Source of the DNA: Stomoxys calcitrans | Lineage: Eukaryota; Arthropoda; Insecta; Diptera; Muscidae | DNA: 64,000 bases | Assembly (NCBI RefSeq): GCF_963082655.1 | Contig: NC_081553.1 | Location: forward strand, 128,431,736-128,495,735 | Direction of reading: 5' to 3' | Part shown: positions 9,755 to 21,700 of the stretch, in pieces | Numbering within the stretch: the first letter of the stretch is position 1 | Layout: every line of letters starts with the position of its first letter | Program-made: the position numbers and the translations under genes | Notes under the pieces: model-generated | The model's input: the letters and a program-made list of their open reading frames with translations, nothing else | Told to the model about the DNA's origin: nothing | Database searches by the model: none

Positions 9755-11276
9755 TGTCAATCGTGGCCGGGCCGAACTTTGGATGTCAGGCCCCTCAAAA
9801 ATATATATTATCCAAAATTGCAAATTTTACCCATGAACATACCACTAAGGAACAGGGCCGAACACCTCACATGTCAATGAGTGCAGTCCGATTCAAGTTT
9901 AAGCTCATTGATAAGGGGCCTCCTTTTTTTTGTCGAGTCCGAACAGCGTGCCGCAGTGCGACACCTCTTTGCAGAAAAGTTTTACATGGCATAGAACCTC
10001 ACAAATGTTGCCAGAATTAAAAGGGGAAAACTATCGCAGACAATTTTTTTCTGATGGTCTCGCTAAGATTCGAACCCAAGCGTTCAGCGTCATAGGCGGA
10101 CATGCTAACCTCTGCGCTACGGTGCTCTCCATTATAAATTTACCAAATCTCGCAATAGCACGGTGAAAAATGCATTTATTATGAACCCATAGCAGATATA
10201 TCCAAACATAGTCTAATATCCAACAAATTCAGGAATGTTATAAAAGGGCCTAAAACAACTCATTGTATCAAATTCTTTGCACATACATGGCAGCTAAATC
10301 CAAATTAGACCCACCTGTATCATAAACAGCACGGATATGCAAAATATTAACAGGGCCCACTGTGCCAATTTCAGCGAATTCGGGTAATAATTGCTCCTTT
10401 TTAAGACCATAAAACGGGAGGTCGGTCTATATGGCAGCCATATCTAAATATAGATCTCTCTGGGCCATATTTATCACGAATGTGGAAGAGCCTAACACAG
10501 ACCACTGTGTGAAATTTCAGAGAAATCGAATAATAAACGTGCGTTTATGATACCAAGAATTCAAATCGGCAGTTTTATCCTAATCTGGACCGATCTAGGC
10601 AGTATTGAACAGGCATATCGCGGAGTCTAAACTAACTCGCTACCCAAATTTTAGCAAAATCGAATAATAAATGCGCCTGTTATGGGCCCGAAACCTTAAA
10701 TTGGTCTATATGGCAACAATAGCCAAATCTGGATCGATCTAAGCCAAATTGAAGAAGGTCTAACACAACTCACTGTCCCAAATTTCAGCAAAATCGGATA
10801 ATAAATGCGCCTTTTATGGATAATAAATGTGGCTTTAATGAGATTAAGACCCTAAATCGGCGGAACGGTCTATATGACAGCTATAGCCAAATCTGGACTG
10901 ATCTAAGCCAAATTGAAGAAGGATATCGAAGGTCCTAACATAACTCACTGTCCCAAATTTCGGCGACATCGGACAATAAATACGCCTTTTATGGGCTCAA
11001 AACCTTAAATCGAGAGAATCTGCTATATCCGAATCTGGACCGATCTGAGCCAAATTGAAGAAGGATGTCGAGTGGCCTGGCACAATGCACTGTCCCAAAT
11101 TTCAGCAAAATCGGATAATAAATGTGGCTTTTATGGGCCTAAGCCCCTAAATCAGTGGATCAGTCTATATGGGGTCTATATATAGATATAGTCCGATATA
11201 GCCCATTTTCGAACTTATTCTGCTTATGGACAAAAATAAAGAATCTGTGCAAAGTTTCAGCTCAATATTTCTCTTG
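9755..11276 (+). mobile_element. Family A DINE-1-like element, 5' end present, 3' truncated
   Basis: Starts with the family A signature (GGCCGGGCCGAACTTTGGAT at about 9763-9782), is interrupted by a SINE at 9812-10130, then continues through about seven central repeat units. It ends at ~11276 inside the pre-terminal block (AAAGTTTCAGCTCAATATTT), so the microsatellite and 3' terminus are missing and a LOA fragment follows directly. Confidence 0.8.
9812..10130 (-). mobile_element. tRNA-derived SINE, copy 2 (about 319 bp, near full length)
   Basis: Minus-strand SINE with tRNA-like head (A box at ~10109-10119; B box slightly altered), the shared body including TCATTGATAAGG-like and CACTCATTGACATGTGAGG motifs, and 3' end GGGTAAAATTTGCAATTTTGG. 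A short ATTAT repeat at 9807-9811 and 10131-10135 may be the remains of a target duplication. It lies inside a family A element, so it is younger than that insertion. Confidence 0.9.
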
Positions 11277-11735
11277 CGGCCGCTACAATGGCACAGGCCT
11301 CTGCCTTAAAGACCGTACACTCGTCAGGAAGTCTCAGAGACATATTGAGTGCATCAGAGTAGACCGTAATCCAGTTCCAGACTCCATCTTTGTAGACCGG
11401 GGTCTCACCCTCCTCAAGTACACCATTCGCCTTTCATTCGTTCCTCTCAGGAAATCAAGTCGCGAATGCCCTCACTCCAGTCGGCACTGGTGCCAGGTAG
11501 TCGGAGATCCTCCACAGTCTACTCTCCGTATCCATAACAACCAGAATCGAACTGTGGCCGCAACCATCCTCCTTCAGCATGCCGAACTCCTTCAGCCTAA
11601 TCGCGAACCTGGCGGCGCAGTTACAAATCTAGGCCCCATATCCATATCAAGGCTGCATATCCAGCATCCCCTTCGGGCCTGCCGGCGGTTCAATCTTACG
11701 AAAGAAGCAAAAAAAAAACCGTCAGATTTCTAATC
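11277..11735 (-). mobile_element. LOA/I-like non-LTR fragment (RNase H region)
   Basis: The minus strand encodes CAARFAIRLKEFG and GHSSILVV, then an RNase H start (YKDGVWNWITVYSDALNMSL, a decayed YTDGSK...GVYS) and RLPDECTVFKAEACAIVAA. This is the linker and RNase H segment of a LOA/I-type ORF2. The catalytic TDG has become KDG and several frame changes break the ORF. It is related to, but diverged from, the 8.3-9.5 kb fragment. Confidence 0.72.
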
Positions 11736-13324
11736 GTTGCACCTAGTAGCCATTATTTTGGGAGAGGAAGAGTTCATCTATAGGAGATTTATAGTCTATG
11801 ATTCTGAGTCAATCGGTATAATTATTTATCAGTCCATTTCTTTTTCTTTTGGGGTTTACAAATAAATGGACTAAGTTATAATAATGGTGTGGTTTGATTG
11901 CAACCTTTGTATGAATGCAAAATGGCCTCAGAACTTTGCCACCATCAATATGCAGTGAAGGGTTGAAAATAGATATCTCCTTGTTTTGCAAACGATATGA
12001 CAAAAGTAATTTACACCAAAAGTAATGTGTTAAAATGCAATTATAAAGAAAAACCGGTTCTTAATTAGCCTACCTTGCATTGAGACCTACTTCTTGCAAA
12101 ACTGAAAAAATTTTACTTTTCAATTGTTTGTGAAAAAAATCCGACTTAAATTTCCTAACTGAATTATCTTAAATGGCAGATGAGACATAAGAACTATACA
12201 CTACATTTATATCAGAAACTAGCAGCCAACCTCCCTTCCAGACACAATATCTTTGGCGCATTCACTTACATAACATCTGGATGGTTAAGAAGGACGACCG
12301 ACCGACCGACCAGCGACGTAAGAACAAAAGGAAATGTTGAAAAAAAAAAAAAAAAACTGGAAAAGCGCAACAAGTCGTTGCCCTCGAATGTTACAAATAC
12401 AAGAGCAGCACGAATACATGCACAAAAGTCCAAACAACGAAACGAACGATTTGAAACGATCCGAAAACGACCACAACTACAGACAATCAAAAGGACTCAC
12501 TTGCAAACACACATCAGCATGCAATGGCGCATCGTGCTCACTTAGCCACCAACATGTATTCACGAATTTTCACAAACAGAGAAACTCACACATACACATT
12601 AACATACTGCTCAGGGAACAAGGAGTATTTGCTGAAAGGACTCTAAAATATGAAGATATTGAAAAACTATTATTGCTGGTAAGCCAAAGAATGCAGGAAG
12701 GGGAATGGGGTTAGTTACAACAGATTCAGGACCAAAAAAAACCAAAATAACCAAAATCATTACAAATGCATGTACTAAGCGAAGCCATCTCCACAAACTC
12801 AGCCGTATCCTACAATTCTTTGTCTTGAGGAAACACAAACTGTCTGCACAACGATGCTTTGTCTTCTGCAAAACGATATTCGAAAAAGTTCACCTTCACC
12901 GCTCATCCCCTTAGCCCATTGCACTTTGGTCTTTTGTTTTGGGCCCTAGTGATGGCAGCAACAACACTACCACAATGGAGGCTACCCAAAAGTTGAATGG
13001 ATTCCTATGGAGATGGGAGGGATGGGAGGGAGTGTGCGTATGTAACATTTCCTTTTTCCGTTAGAACCAAGTGTCAGAATAGTTAAGACACATTGTCGGC
13101 ATATGTTTTACGACGACTAAAATTGAACGAACGATGTGGAGAACAGGACTAAAAAATTAAAAATAAAAAAAAAACACATTCCCAATGTCTTCACTACTAG
13201 CCGAAGTCTATTGGTCATTTCGGTATAGTGTTTAAGATACCTGGTTTTACATGTACATGGCACCAAGGCTTTTTGCGATATTTTTCGCCGATGACTTTTT
13301 TCTTAATCGCAGATTTCATTCAGG
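11736..13324. other. Unassigned DNA with low-complexity tracts
   Basis: No family recognised. Contains a (GACC)n stretch near 12294-12312, a 17-A run at 12340-12356 and A/C-rich sequence from 12360 to 12900. Open frames here are unsupported by any known domain. Confidence 0.6.
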
Positions 13325-13329
13325 CATTA

Positions 13330-13720
13330 ATTACGAGAATGCCTTTCGACTCTCCGACACCGCCACCTACGTCGGTGCTTGGTCAACGGTTGGTGAAGAA
13401 AGCAAAACGGACAGGAAATGAGGTACTAATAGAACTCTCAACCACATTTCGCGGGACCATGCCCTGACAGAATTCTTGAATACTATTGACCTAATAACAC
13501 CTAATATTGGTAACACCGCTACCTTTGTTAATAGTATTAGGGAGGAGGTTTTAGATGTGACGATATGTTCGGAAAATCTAATCGGTGAGGTTCAGGATTG
13601 GAGGGTCTCCATGGAGAATTCCTTCTTAGACCATCGCTACATTAGGTTTAGAATAGCACGGCCAGTGCCGAATCCGATTAACTTACAGAATAAGTTGAAA
13701 ACCAAATGGACAAAAATCGG
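13330..13720 (+). pseudogene. Endonuclease remnant of the LOA-like element
   Basis: Frame-shifted segments encode MPFDSPTPPP, NEVLIE, ALTEFLNTIDL, TATFVNSIREEVLDVTICSE and WRVSMENSFLDHRYIRF. The last corresponds to the SDHRYI block of the APE endonuclease; the serine is replaced by leucine. The enzyme normally nicks target DNA for target-primed reverse transcription. At least one frameshift and one stop separate the pieces, so it is dead. Confidence 0.8.
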
Positions 13721-13963
13721 ATGACTGCTCAGGAGAAGATTGGGCAAGATAATTTAGATTGTCCAATCATAGAAGACATTGACGACAATGTCAACAGGAT
13801 TACAACTACACTAAAGGGGTCTTTCGAAGATAGTTGTCCTCTACGAGAAAGGAAATCAGGCCAAGAAAAGCCCTGGGTGACCAAAGAGATTCTCAATATT
13901 GGGAAATAGAATCGCAGACTTTTTAACAGAGTACGTCGCAAAAAATCGGGAGCATATTGGGAT

Positions 13964-15440
13964 GTGTATTACACACTGCTCAAGGAATACAATAAGATTA
14001 CCAGAGCGGCAAAACGTGCCTCCTGGAAGCTTTTCTATGACCAGGTCGATAGCGTTAATGACGCCGCCAACACAAAAAAGTTTCTCTCAAAAACCCATGT
14101 CCAAACTGAAACATTAGGAGACGACATGGGAGTGGGAGCAAAAATAATGGAGGGCAATGATGAGACTTTTGATGAAAACGCATTTTCCACAAAACTCACG
14201 GAGACACCGGAATCTTGGAATAATGACGTTGATCGAAGGTTTATCATAACGGATTTAATGGTCAAGGAAACCTTGAGGAGCTTCAAACCATTTTAGTCGC
14301 CCGGACCTGATGGAATATTTCCGGCGTTACTACAAAAGGAGGCCGACTATCTGGCGACTTATCTGGCAACTATTTTCATGGCGTGAATAGGACTTCCATA
14401 AGCCTCCGAAAGCCTGGCAGGAGGCAAGGATGGTGTTTGCACCCAATCCCAGCAAGGCAAGTTATGCGGCACCAAAGGCCTATAGACCTTTAAGACTTAC
14501 GTCCTTTCTACTCAAAACGCACTATGGATACCATGATAAAGAGTAGGATATCCAGCGAACTGCATAAATACAAACAGCATGCCCATGTCAAGGAAAGGTA
14601 GATGGGGACTAACCTGCACGAGGTTGTGTATAAAATAGATGAAATACTTCGATGCCAAGACGTACACATTGGCGGTTTGCATTGACATCGAGGGGGAGTT
14701 TAAAAAGGTGCGGACCGACACATTGATCCAATACTTAGACCAGTACCGGGTGGACCCGGTCCTTAGAGACTGGATAAACCTTATGTTAAGGAACAGGTGG
14801 ATAAATTGCGGGTCCCATGACATAAATATAAGGGAGAAAGTGGCTGAGGGCACGCCACAGGGGGGCATTTTATCGCCACTCCTTTGGGTGATATGATGGT
14901 CACCTATTACGGATACTGACTGAGGAGGGATTTGAACCCGTCTGCTATGCGGACGGTGGTATAATACTTCTAAGAGGTAAGGATCAAAACCAATTATGCA
15001 GAAGGGCCGAAAGGGTCTTGCATATTGCATATGACTGGGCTAGACCCGGAGCTCTCAAAGTTAATCCAGAAGAAGACTGAAATATCCCTGTTCACGAGGA
15101 AGAAGAAGGTGGGCCAATTTAACGCACCACGTTTCCTCAATAAGACGATTTCGATATCTGACAAGGTCAATTACTCAGGTGTGATCTTGGAAAGAAAACT
15201 GAATTGGAAGTGTCACATTCTCGAGCGTACTGAGAAGGCTCTCAGAAGTTGGGCACTATATAGACGGGCCGTAGGCTCGAAATGGGTCCCTAATCCGGAG
15301 ATAGTCCACTGGCTCTACAGGAGCGTGATTAGACCAATACTTACTAACGCCTCAGTAGTTTGGTGGACTGCTATGGAGAAAAAGTGCAACATACGGACCA
15401 TACAACAGGTTCAGAGAACATGTTGTCTTGACCACTAGGG
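13964..15440 (+). pseudogene. Reverse transcriptase remnant of the LOA-like element
   Basis: Fragments from N to C: a linker (YNKITRAAKRASWKLFYDQV), SPGPDGIFPALLQKE, the fingers block AYRPLRL, DIEGEFKKVRTD (for DI.GAFD.V), GTPQGGILSPLLW at about 14850, and a palm catalytic motif at 14945-14956 that reads YADG instead of YADD. It continues KTEISLFTRKKK, then SGVILERKLNWKCHI and WLYRSVIRPILTNASVVWW. Several frameshifts and stops (for example after LLWVI) break it. The second catalytic Asp is lost by a one-base change. Confidence 0.85.
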
Positions 15441-15819
15441 CACTGGAGACTATCCTATATATCCGACCCAATGAGCAGCTCTCACCATCGCGGTATAATG
15501 GAGTAGACGATAGGAAACCTGGAAGGAAAGGAAAAGGTTTCCGATTGGATACCTGCGACAACACTTGAGGTCGAGTGCGAGGCACTGCTGTCAGCGGCAG
15601 AATCTTGAACTGACGGATTCCTAGTATTGCCGTCTGGATGATCATGTTGCATGGATGGATCAACGCTAGTGGACAGTGTGGGCCTGGGGGTCTTCATTGA
15701 GAACCTAGGGACCGGGGTCTGTTTTAGTCTGCCTAATCTGAAGGCAGAGATCCGGCGGATCACGTAATTCGTGAAGTGATGTGGTTCTTACTCTAGGACG
15801 TGGTGTGTGAAGGGCAATA

Positions 15820-16383
15820 ACAACCAGGACGGTAAGGTCACGAACAGTCTTGAAGTGTAAGAAGGATATTAGCGCCTTCTCTGAGGATGGGAAAATCCGC
15901 ATCGTTTGTGTGCCGGGAAATGAAAAGGCAGACGATTTGGCAGTAAAGGCCAAAAAACTGCTGTTGATAAATTTGGTTAACCCTAAGCCTTTCGGGTCGA
16001 CGCAGTTCGATTTAAGGGCGTGGGCGACAAACGCAAAACAGTCGGTAGGACGGCGAAAATCCTATGGGGTGATCTGAATCGTGAGAGGACGAGGCTATTA
16101 CTGAAATATAGCAAGAAGGAGGTCAGTATAGCTTTTGGTGTCATAACGGGACACATAGGACTTGCGCAAAATCGGTGCTGCAAGTTCTGGTAGGTGCAGG
16201 ACATGTGGGAAAGATGATGAGACGTTGGAGTATTTCCTATGTCATTGCCCGGCTTTCGCGACTAACAGACACAGGTGCCAAGAACTTCCTAACTTAAAAC
16301 TTTACGAGGCAATAACTTCAAAGAAAAAATTGAGTATATCCCCACATTTGGGATTTATTTTCAACTTAAGGATCAACAAGTAA
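15820..16383 (+). pseudogene. RNase H C-terminus and zinc-knuckle tail of the LOA-like element
   Basis: Encodes IRIVCVPGNEKADDLAVKAK (the end of RNase H, normally WVPGH.G..GNEKAD), NLVNPKPFGSTQFDLRAWA, then in another frame CRTCGKDDETLEYFLCHCPA, a C-x2-C...C-x-C knuckle. The same blocks occur on the minus strand at 55652-56239, with over 80% similarity by eye. Confidence 0.85.
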
Positions 16384-17751
16384 AAGCGTGCTAAGTTCGG
16401 CCGGGCCGAATCTTATATACCCTTCACCATGGATCGCATTTGTCGAGATCTTGCCACGGTATCTCTTTTTAGGCAAACAAAGGATAAAAGAAAAGAATTG
16501 CTATGTTATTGGAACAATGTTAAGTTATTGTTCATTTCGAACGATAATTGAACTGAATATTGGAGACCATAGTAGAAGTCATTGTGTAAAATTTCAGCCA
16601 AATCTAGTAAGAATTGCACACTTTAGGATATGAAGAAGTAAAATATGGAAATCGGTTTATAGCGGAGCTGTATTAGGCTATAAACCGTTTCATGCCATAT
16701 TCGTAAAGTATGTTAAAGTTCATGAGAGAAGCCGTTGTACAAAATTTTAGCCAAATCGGGTAATACTTGCGCCCTTTAGAAGCTCAAGAAGTCAAGATCC
16801 CATATTGGTTTATATGGCAGGTAATGGACCGATTTGAACCATTCTTAATACAGTTGTTGGAAGTCATAACAAAGCACCTCATGCAAAATTTCAGCCAAAT
16901 CGGATAATAATTGCGTCCTCTAGTGGCTCAAGAAATTAAGACCCCAGATCGGTTTATATGGCAGCTATATCAGGTTATAGACCGATTTGATCTATTATTA
17001 ACACAGTTGTTGGAAGCCATAACGAAACACGTCGTGCAAAATTTCAGCTAATTAGGATAAGAATTGTGCCCTCTAGTGGCTCAAGAAGTAAAGATCACAG
17101 ATCGGTTTATATGTCAGCGATATCAGGTTTTGGACCGATTTGAACCATACTTTGCACAGTTGTTGAAAGTCATAACGAAACACGTTATCCTAAATTTCAG
17201 TGAAATCGGATAGGATTTGCGCCCACTAGAGGCTCAAGAAGTCAAGACCCCAGAACGGTTTACATGACAGCTATATCAGGTTATGCACCGATTTCTTCCA
17301 TACTTGGCAAAGTTGTTGGAAGTCATAACAAAACATCTCCTGTAATATTTCAACCAAATCGAATAATAATAGCGTCCTCTGGTGGCTCAAGAAGTCGAGA
17401 TCGGTATACATTTCAGCCAAATCGGGCAGGAATTGCGCTCTATAGAATATCAAGAAGTCAAGATCCAAGATCACTTTATAGGACAGCTATATCAAAACGT
17501 GGACTGATATGGCCCATTTACAGTCCCAACTGACCTACGCCTATATGAAGTATTTGTGCAAAATTTCAAGCGACTAGCTTCACTCCTTTGAAAGTTAGCG
17601 TGATTTCGACAGACAGACAGACGGACAGACATGGCTAGATCGACAATAAATGTCATGACGATCAAGAATTTATATACTTTATGCGGTCTGAGATTAATAT
17701 TTCGAATGAAGAAATTAGTATACCACCATCCTATGGTGGAGGGTACAAAAA
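16376..17751 (+). mobile_element. Family B DINE-1-like element, both ends present
   Basis: 5' end AACAAGTAAAAGCGTGCTAA, palindrome TTCGGCCGGGCCGAA (16396-16410), then TATACCCTTCACCATGG. The centre is a run of ~150-bp units (GGTTTATATGGCAG..., AAATTTCAGCCAAATCGG). The 3' block has AGTTAGCGTGATTTCGACAG, a GACAGACGGACAG microsatellite, GACATGGCTAGATCGAC, ACAATAAATGTCATGACGAT and ends CCTATGGTGGAGGGTA. The first and last ~15 bp are inverted repeats. Non-coding. Confidence 0.9.
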
Positions 17752-19304
17752 GTGTATAGGTAGTAGTGGAATGGAAGAGTAAAGGCCTACCACCTATTTA
17801 AATATGAAAGTCTATAAAGTTCCAGATTAGGATACCAAGGCTGGATAATACCTCCATGTATTGTGGAAGGGTCCAAATGGCATAAATATCCCTCCTATCT
17901 TCTTTATAATTGAGTCTTATGCAGTGTACTTCAGGTTCGTCACGACAGGTCCTTGAGCCATTTCAGTTTTTGTTCATTGTATGTCTCTCCTTCAGCGCAT
18001 ACAATAACAACTGATAGACCAAAATGGGAACAACGAATGTTGCTTGGTTGGTTATTTCAGTCAAACAAAGAAATCTCACTCTTAGTATTTTTGCATCGTA
18101 TTTCGTTGTGTTTTCTTTGGGTTTTGTCGAAACCATGATATTCCCAATACTTGGATCCTTTAACATATCCTTGCAATCGAGCGGTCTCTTTACTATACAC
18201 CACACAAGCACACACACACACACACGCATACATATATCACCATGTACATGCAACAGTTTGTTGGGGGCACACAACTATAGTTACGGCAGCAGTAGTAGTT
18301 GTTCGAGCAACAGTTTCTGGCTGTGTGGCACGTTGCATACACGGGTGTCAAAAATTGTTGTGGAATACTCCTTCACAAAAACACATGTAGCGCACACACA
18401 CACACACACATGCAACAAAATAAAGAGAAACTACGAAACAAAAAGTCTGCCTCCATTTACAAAAGGATTCTATGGCGTTGATGCCCAACGTAAGTATGTG
18501 TGTGTCTGTGAGGAAATGTTGTGTAAACTTTTGTGTGTCAATACCGAAAATGCTATGCCAAGAGAGTCACGGCAGGATGGTGATAACCAAATACTGACTG
18601 ACTGACACCTCTGTCGAAGGAGCAAACTACAAATGTTTTTCAACTGTAGACAATGAGCCAAACTAAAGGTTGTACATTCGCAGGTGAATGAATTTTTATG
18701 TATTGTGTGTGTGTGTATGTGTCTATCAGTAGAAATGTGCAAGGAATCATGTCCTAGAAGTTGTGTGTAATGTTGTCGTAGTTCGTGTTCGTGTTATTTT
18801 GCACATGTCAACCAGCCATGACTGTCTGCAACATCCTTAACATCCCAACTGAAATGTATTATGTGTATCTGTGTGTGTGTGTGTGTGCCTGTATAAATGA
18901 CACGTTAACAACATTTCAATTCATTTCCAGTGTGAGAGGAGAATTCATTATTTCCTTTGAATTTCTATTTTTTTGGTTTTGGTTTTTTCGCAAACATTTG
19001 TTTTATTTCGTTTGCTCGATTGTTCATTTTGGGGTATTTTCTCTTTGTCCAAATCATCGGGAGGTAATGGTGTAATGACTTGAAATGAAACGATTGAGTC
19101 CCACTGCTGCTCTTTTGTTTGCTGTTATGTGTGCCACCACATTGACGACATTATTTTTCTCAATGATTTCGACACAAGAATGTCAAACGGAATGTGATTT
19201 GTAGAGCATAGCGGTGATACCAAAGTGTTTAAATTAAAGTTTTAATACATCTACTATGAAGTGTCTAATAAAAGCTTAACTTATTCTTTCTCTATATTTA
19301 CTAC
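17752..19304. other. Unassigned DNA with CA/GT microsatellites
   Basis: Short (CA)n tracts at ~18210-18226 and 18397-18411, (GT)n at ~18704-18717 and 18872-18889. No coding domain is recognised. A frame open for ~190 codons (18024-18605) is low-complexity and gives no family motif. Confidence 0.6.
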
Positions 19305-21371
19305 TAGCTGGACCGGCCCGTTCCGCTGCGCCTTCTTTTACTTTATATGGAACAAAATTTTCCTTGGAATATTTATTTTCGACAATCAAAAAGAGCTGAA
19401 TCCCATCTTTATTGGTCTATGAATTTAAGTTTGGATGTATGTAATGTGTACTCCATTCTTAAAATACTTCATTTCAGCCCGATATTTCCCTGAAGTCTGA
19501 TTTAGGGATGTTTTCGGGGGTGAGGTGGTCCCCCAGACACTAGGCCCTGAAAAAATATCAGCATCGCACTCTTCTCTCAAATTCCATTTCTTTAAACCCC
19601 ATATTGCAATTGGTTTTTAAGGGTGTTTACAGGATGAGTCGTCCCCCGAGATTGGTTATCAAATCCGTTTTTGAATCTCAAATACCTTTCATTTGAGCCA
19701 CATATTGGCATGGTCGAAAAATTTTTACCCTTTGGGGGGGGGAGGGGGGGTTGGTGTTTTGGGGAAGGCGTGATGCCTTAAATACATGGCCCTACATTTG
19801 GATATCAAATTCGTATTCTACTCTCAAATACATTTATTTGGGCCCTTATTGCGATGGTCAGTAAAAAATTGCTGTTTGTGTGGAATTTTGGGAAAGGTGG
19901 TACACCCCCAGAAAATTGGTCCTGGAAGTGAGTATTAATTCTTACTCTACCCCCGAATTCCTTTCATTTAAGCCCCACATTGACATGGTCGGTAAATATG
20001 CCCGATTTAGGTGTGTTTTGGGGAGTGGAGTGGTCCCCCAATTACTAAGCCCTGAAAATATATCAGCAACATGCTCTATTCTCATATATCTACATATTAT
20101 TTATTTTAACCCCATATTTCCATTGGCCTCGAAATTGAATATCAAACTCGTTTTCTAATCTCAAATACCATCCTCTTAAACCCCTTATTGAAAAAGTCAG
20201 CATAAATGTCCGGTTTGGGTTATGAGCCCTGAAAACTCTAAATATCGAGCTTCACTGTCTTGACGACCCAAATTGTCTTGGTGAGCAAATACTTCGTACT
20301 TGGCGATTGTATGGTGATGGGATGACCCCTAGACAGCTGGTCCAGAATGTTGATGTCAGGTTCATGGTCTATTCCCAAATACCCTTCATTTGAGCTCCAT
20401 TTTTCCATAGTCGGCAAACATGACAGTTTTGGGGGAGTTTTGGGGGATGGGGCGCACACTCCGTGACATGGCTTTGAGAATATATATCAGGTTCGTGTTC
20501 TACTCTAAAATACCTCTTATTTGAGCCTCATATTGCAATCGTCAGCAAATACTTCCAATTTGGGTGGTGTTATAGGGCCCCATAGACACTTTTCCCGAAC
20601 ATTGATATCCGATTAGTGCTTTACTTCTAAAGACCTTCCATTTGAGTCCCATATTGCTATGGTCGTAAATTTGTCTTCTTTGGGGTATATTCTCGGCGAT
20701 GGGACGATCCCCAAACACTTGGCCTCATATCTGTATATCACATTCATGTTCTCAAATACCTTTGATTTAAGCCCCATATTACCATGGTCAGTAAATAAGT
20801 CCTGTTTGGAGGGTGTTTTGGGAATGGGGTGGACCCCCTGAATCTTTGTCCCAAATTTGGATATCAAATTCGTATTTTACACGCAAATACCTTTCATTTG
20901 AGTCCCATATTGCCATGGTCTGTAAATATGTCCGATTTAGTTGTATTTCGGGGGTTGGGGTGGTCTCCCAAACACTTTGTCCGACAATTGGATATCGGAT
21001 ACGTTTTCTAATCTTAAATACCTTTCATTTGGGTCCCATATTGTCGTGATTGCTGTATATATATATTTGGCAGGATTTGGGGTGGGGCGCTCCCCCCCCC
21101 CCCCCCCCCCCCTCGGTACCCCATCTGAAATTTTAATACCAAATTTTGGTTTGTAGGTTACTATTAGAGAGCACACAAAATTTCGCTTAAATCGTACCAC
21201 CCATCTCCTAGCGTTTTTGAAAATTAACGTAAGAGGTCCGCTCCCCCTTCAGATATCGAAAAATTTAGTACCCTATTTTCACCACGGGATCATTATGCAC
21301 CAACAGTGAAAATTTCAAGAAAATCGGTTCAGTCGTTTCTGAGTCCATAAGGAACACACAAACAAACACAC
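19305..21371 (-). mobile_element. Family C Helitron-like element, near full length
   Basis: Read on the minus strand it starts TGTGTGTTTGTTTGTGTG, then the conserved CTGAACCGATTTTCTTG module, about a dozen units of ~125-131 bp (the CCCATATTG landmark at roughly 20645, 20771, 20902 and 21033), and ends GAACGGGCCGGTCCAGCTAGT at 19306. A CTAG-type 3' end after GC-rich, partly self-complementary sequence is the usual Helitron signature. No Rep/helicase is encoded. Contains G9-A-G7 (19734-19750) and a 21-C run (21092-21112). Confidence 0.7.
21092..21112 (+). repeat. Poly-C tract of 21 bp
   Basis: Uninterrupted C run. The same position in the copies near 1090 and 33800 holds only short C-rich blocks, so it has expanded within this copy. 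Confidence 0.95.
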
Positions 21372-21372
21372 G

Positions 21373-21700
21373 AGTTGGATCCCACACAATTTGTCAATCG
21401 CTCAAAAAAAAAAGGCTCGTGTCGATTGGTCGAAGGAAATGCTCCAAAAATACGAAGCAACCGTATTTTTGAGCACTCAAAACATCGATTTGATGAGTCA
21501 TCCGCCGTATAGTGCTGATTTGGCACCGAATGACTTCTTTTTATTCCCGTATGTAAAACACACAATGAGAGGTCAACGTTTTTCGACACTTCAATTAAAA
21601 GGGGGAAAAGTGCTTCGACATTTAATTTTAGCGCATGCAACAGTGTATAGATCTTAATGGGGAATATTTTGAAAAACAATAAAGCTATTTTCGATGATTA
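21373..21700 (+). pseudogene. Mariner transposase relic, internally deleted
   Basis: Encodes SWIPHNLSIAQKKKARVDW, then KEMLQKY, the linker at the end of the DNA-binding domain, fused directly to FLSTQNIDLMSHPPYSADLA and PNDFFLFP, which carries the last catalytic Asp of a DD34D mariner. It ends with a frame-shifted DLNGEYFEKQ, the usual C-terminus. About 150 residues, including the first two catalytic aspartates, are missing. It sits immediately beside the 5' end of the family C copy. Confidence 0.88.

Larger units (their letters stand above)
13325..16375 (+). mobile_element. LOA/I-like non-LTR retrotransposon, 5' truncated
   Basis: In order: the C-terminal half of the APE-type endonuclease, RT fingers/palm/thumb, RNase H C-terminus and a zinc-knuckle-like tail, spread over all three plus frames with many stops. 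Gene order matches LOA/I-group ORF2. It starts within the endonuclease (RMPFDSPTPPP) and ends where a family B element begins at 16376, so ORF1, the 5' UTR and probably the 3' tail are missing. Confidence 0.85.

Noticed and set aside
11277..11284. NotI site (GCGGCCGC), possible vector junction
   Set aside because: It lies within LOA RNase H coding (CAIVAAA on the minus strand) and the similarity runs through it, so it is natural sequence.
11155..11733. 192-codon plus-strand frame
   Set aside because: It is the antisense shadow of a minus-strand LOA RNase H fragment joined to family A repeat sequence.
12180..12714. Overlapping frames of 121 and 126 codons
   Set aside because: They depend on a poly-A run and A/C-rich DNA and run on both strands, which is typical of composition rather than coding.
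14512..15030. 172-codon minus-strand frame
   Set aside because: Antisense shadow of the LOA reverse transcriptase on the plus strand.
18024..18605. 193-codon open frame
   Set aside because: Low-complexity, CA-repeat-driven frame without a known domain or codon pattern. Alternative frames over the same CA tract are equally open.
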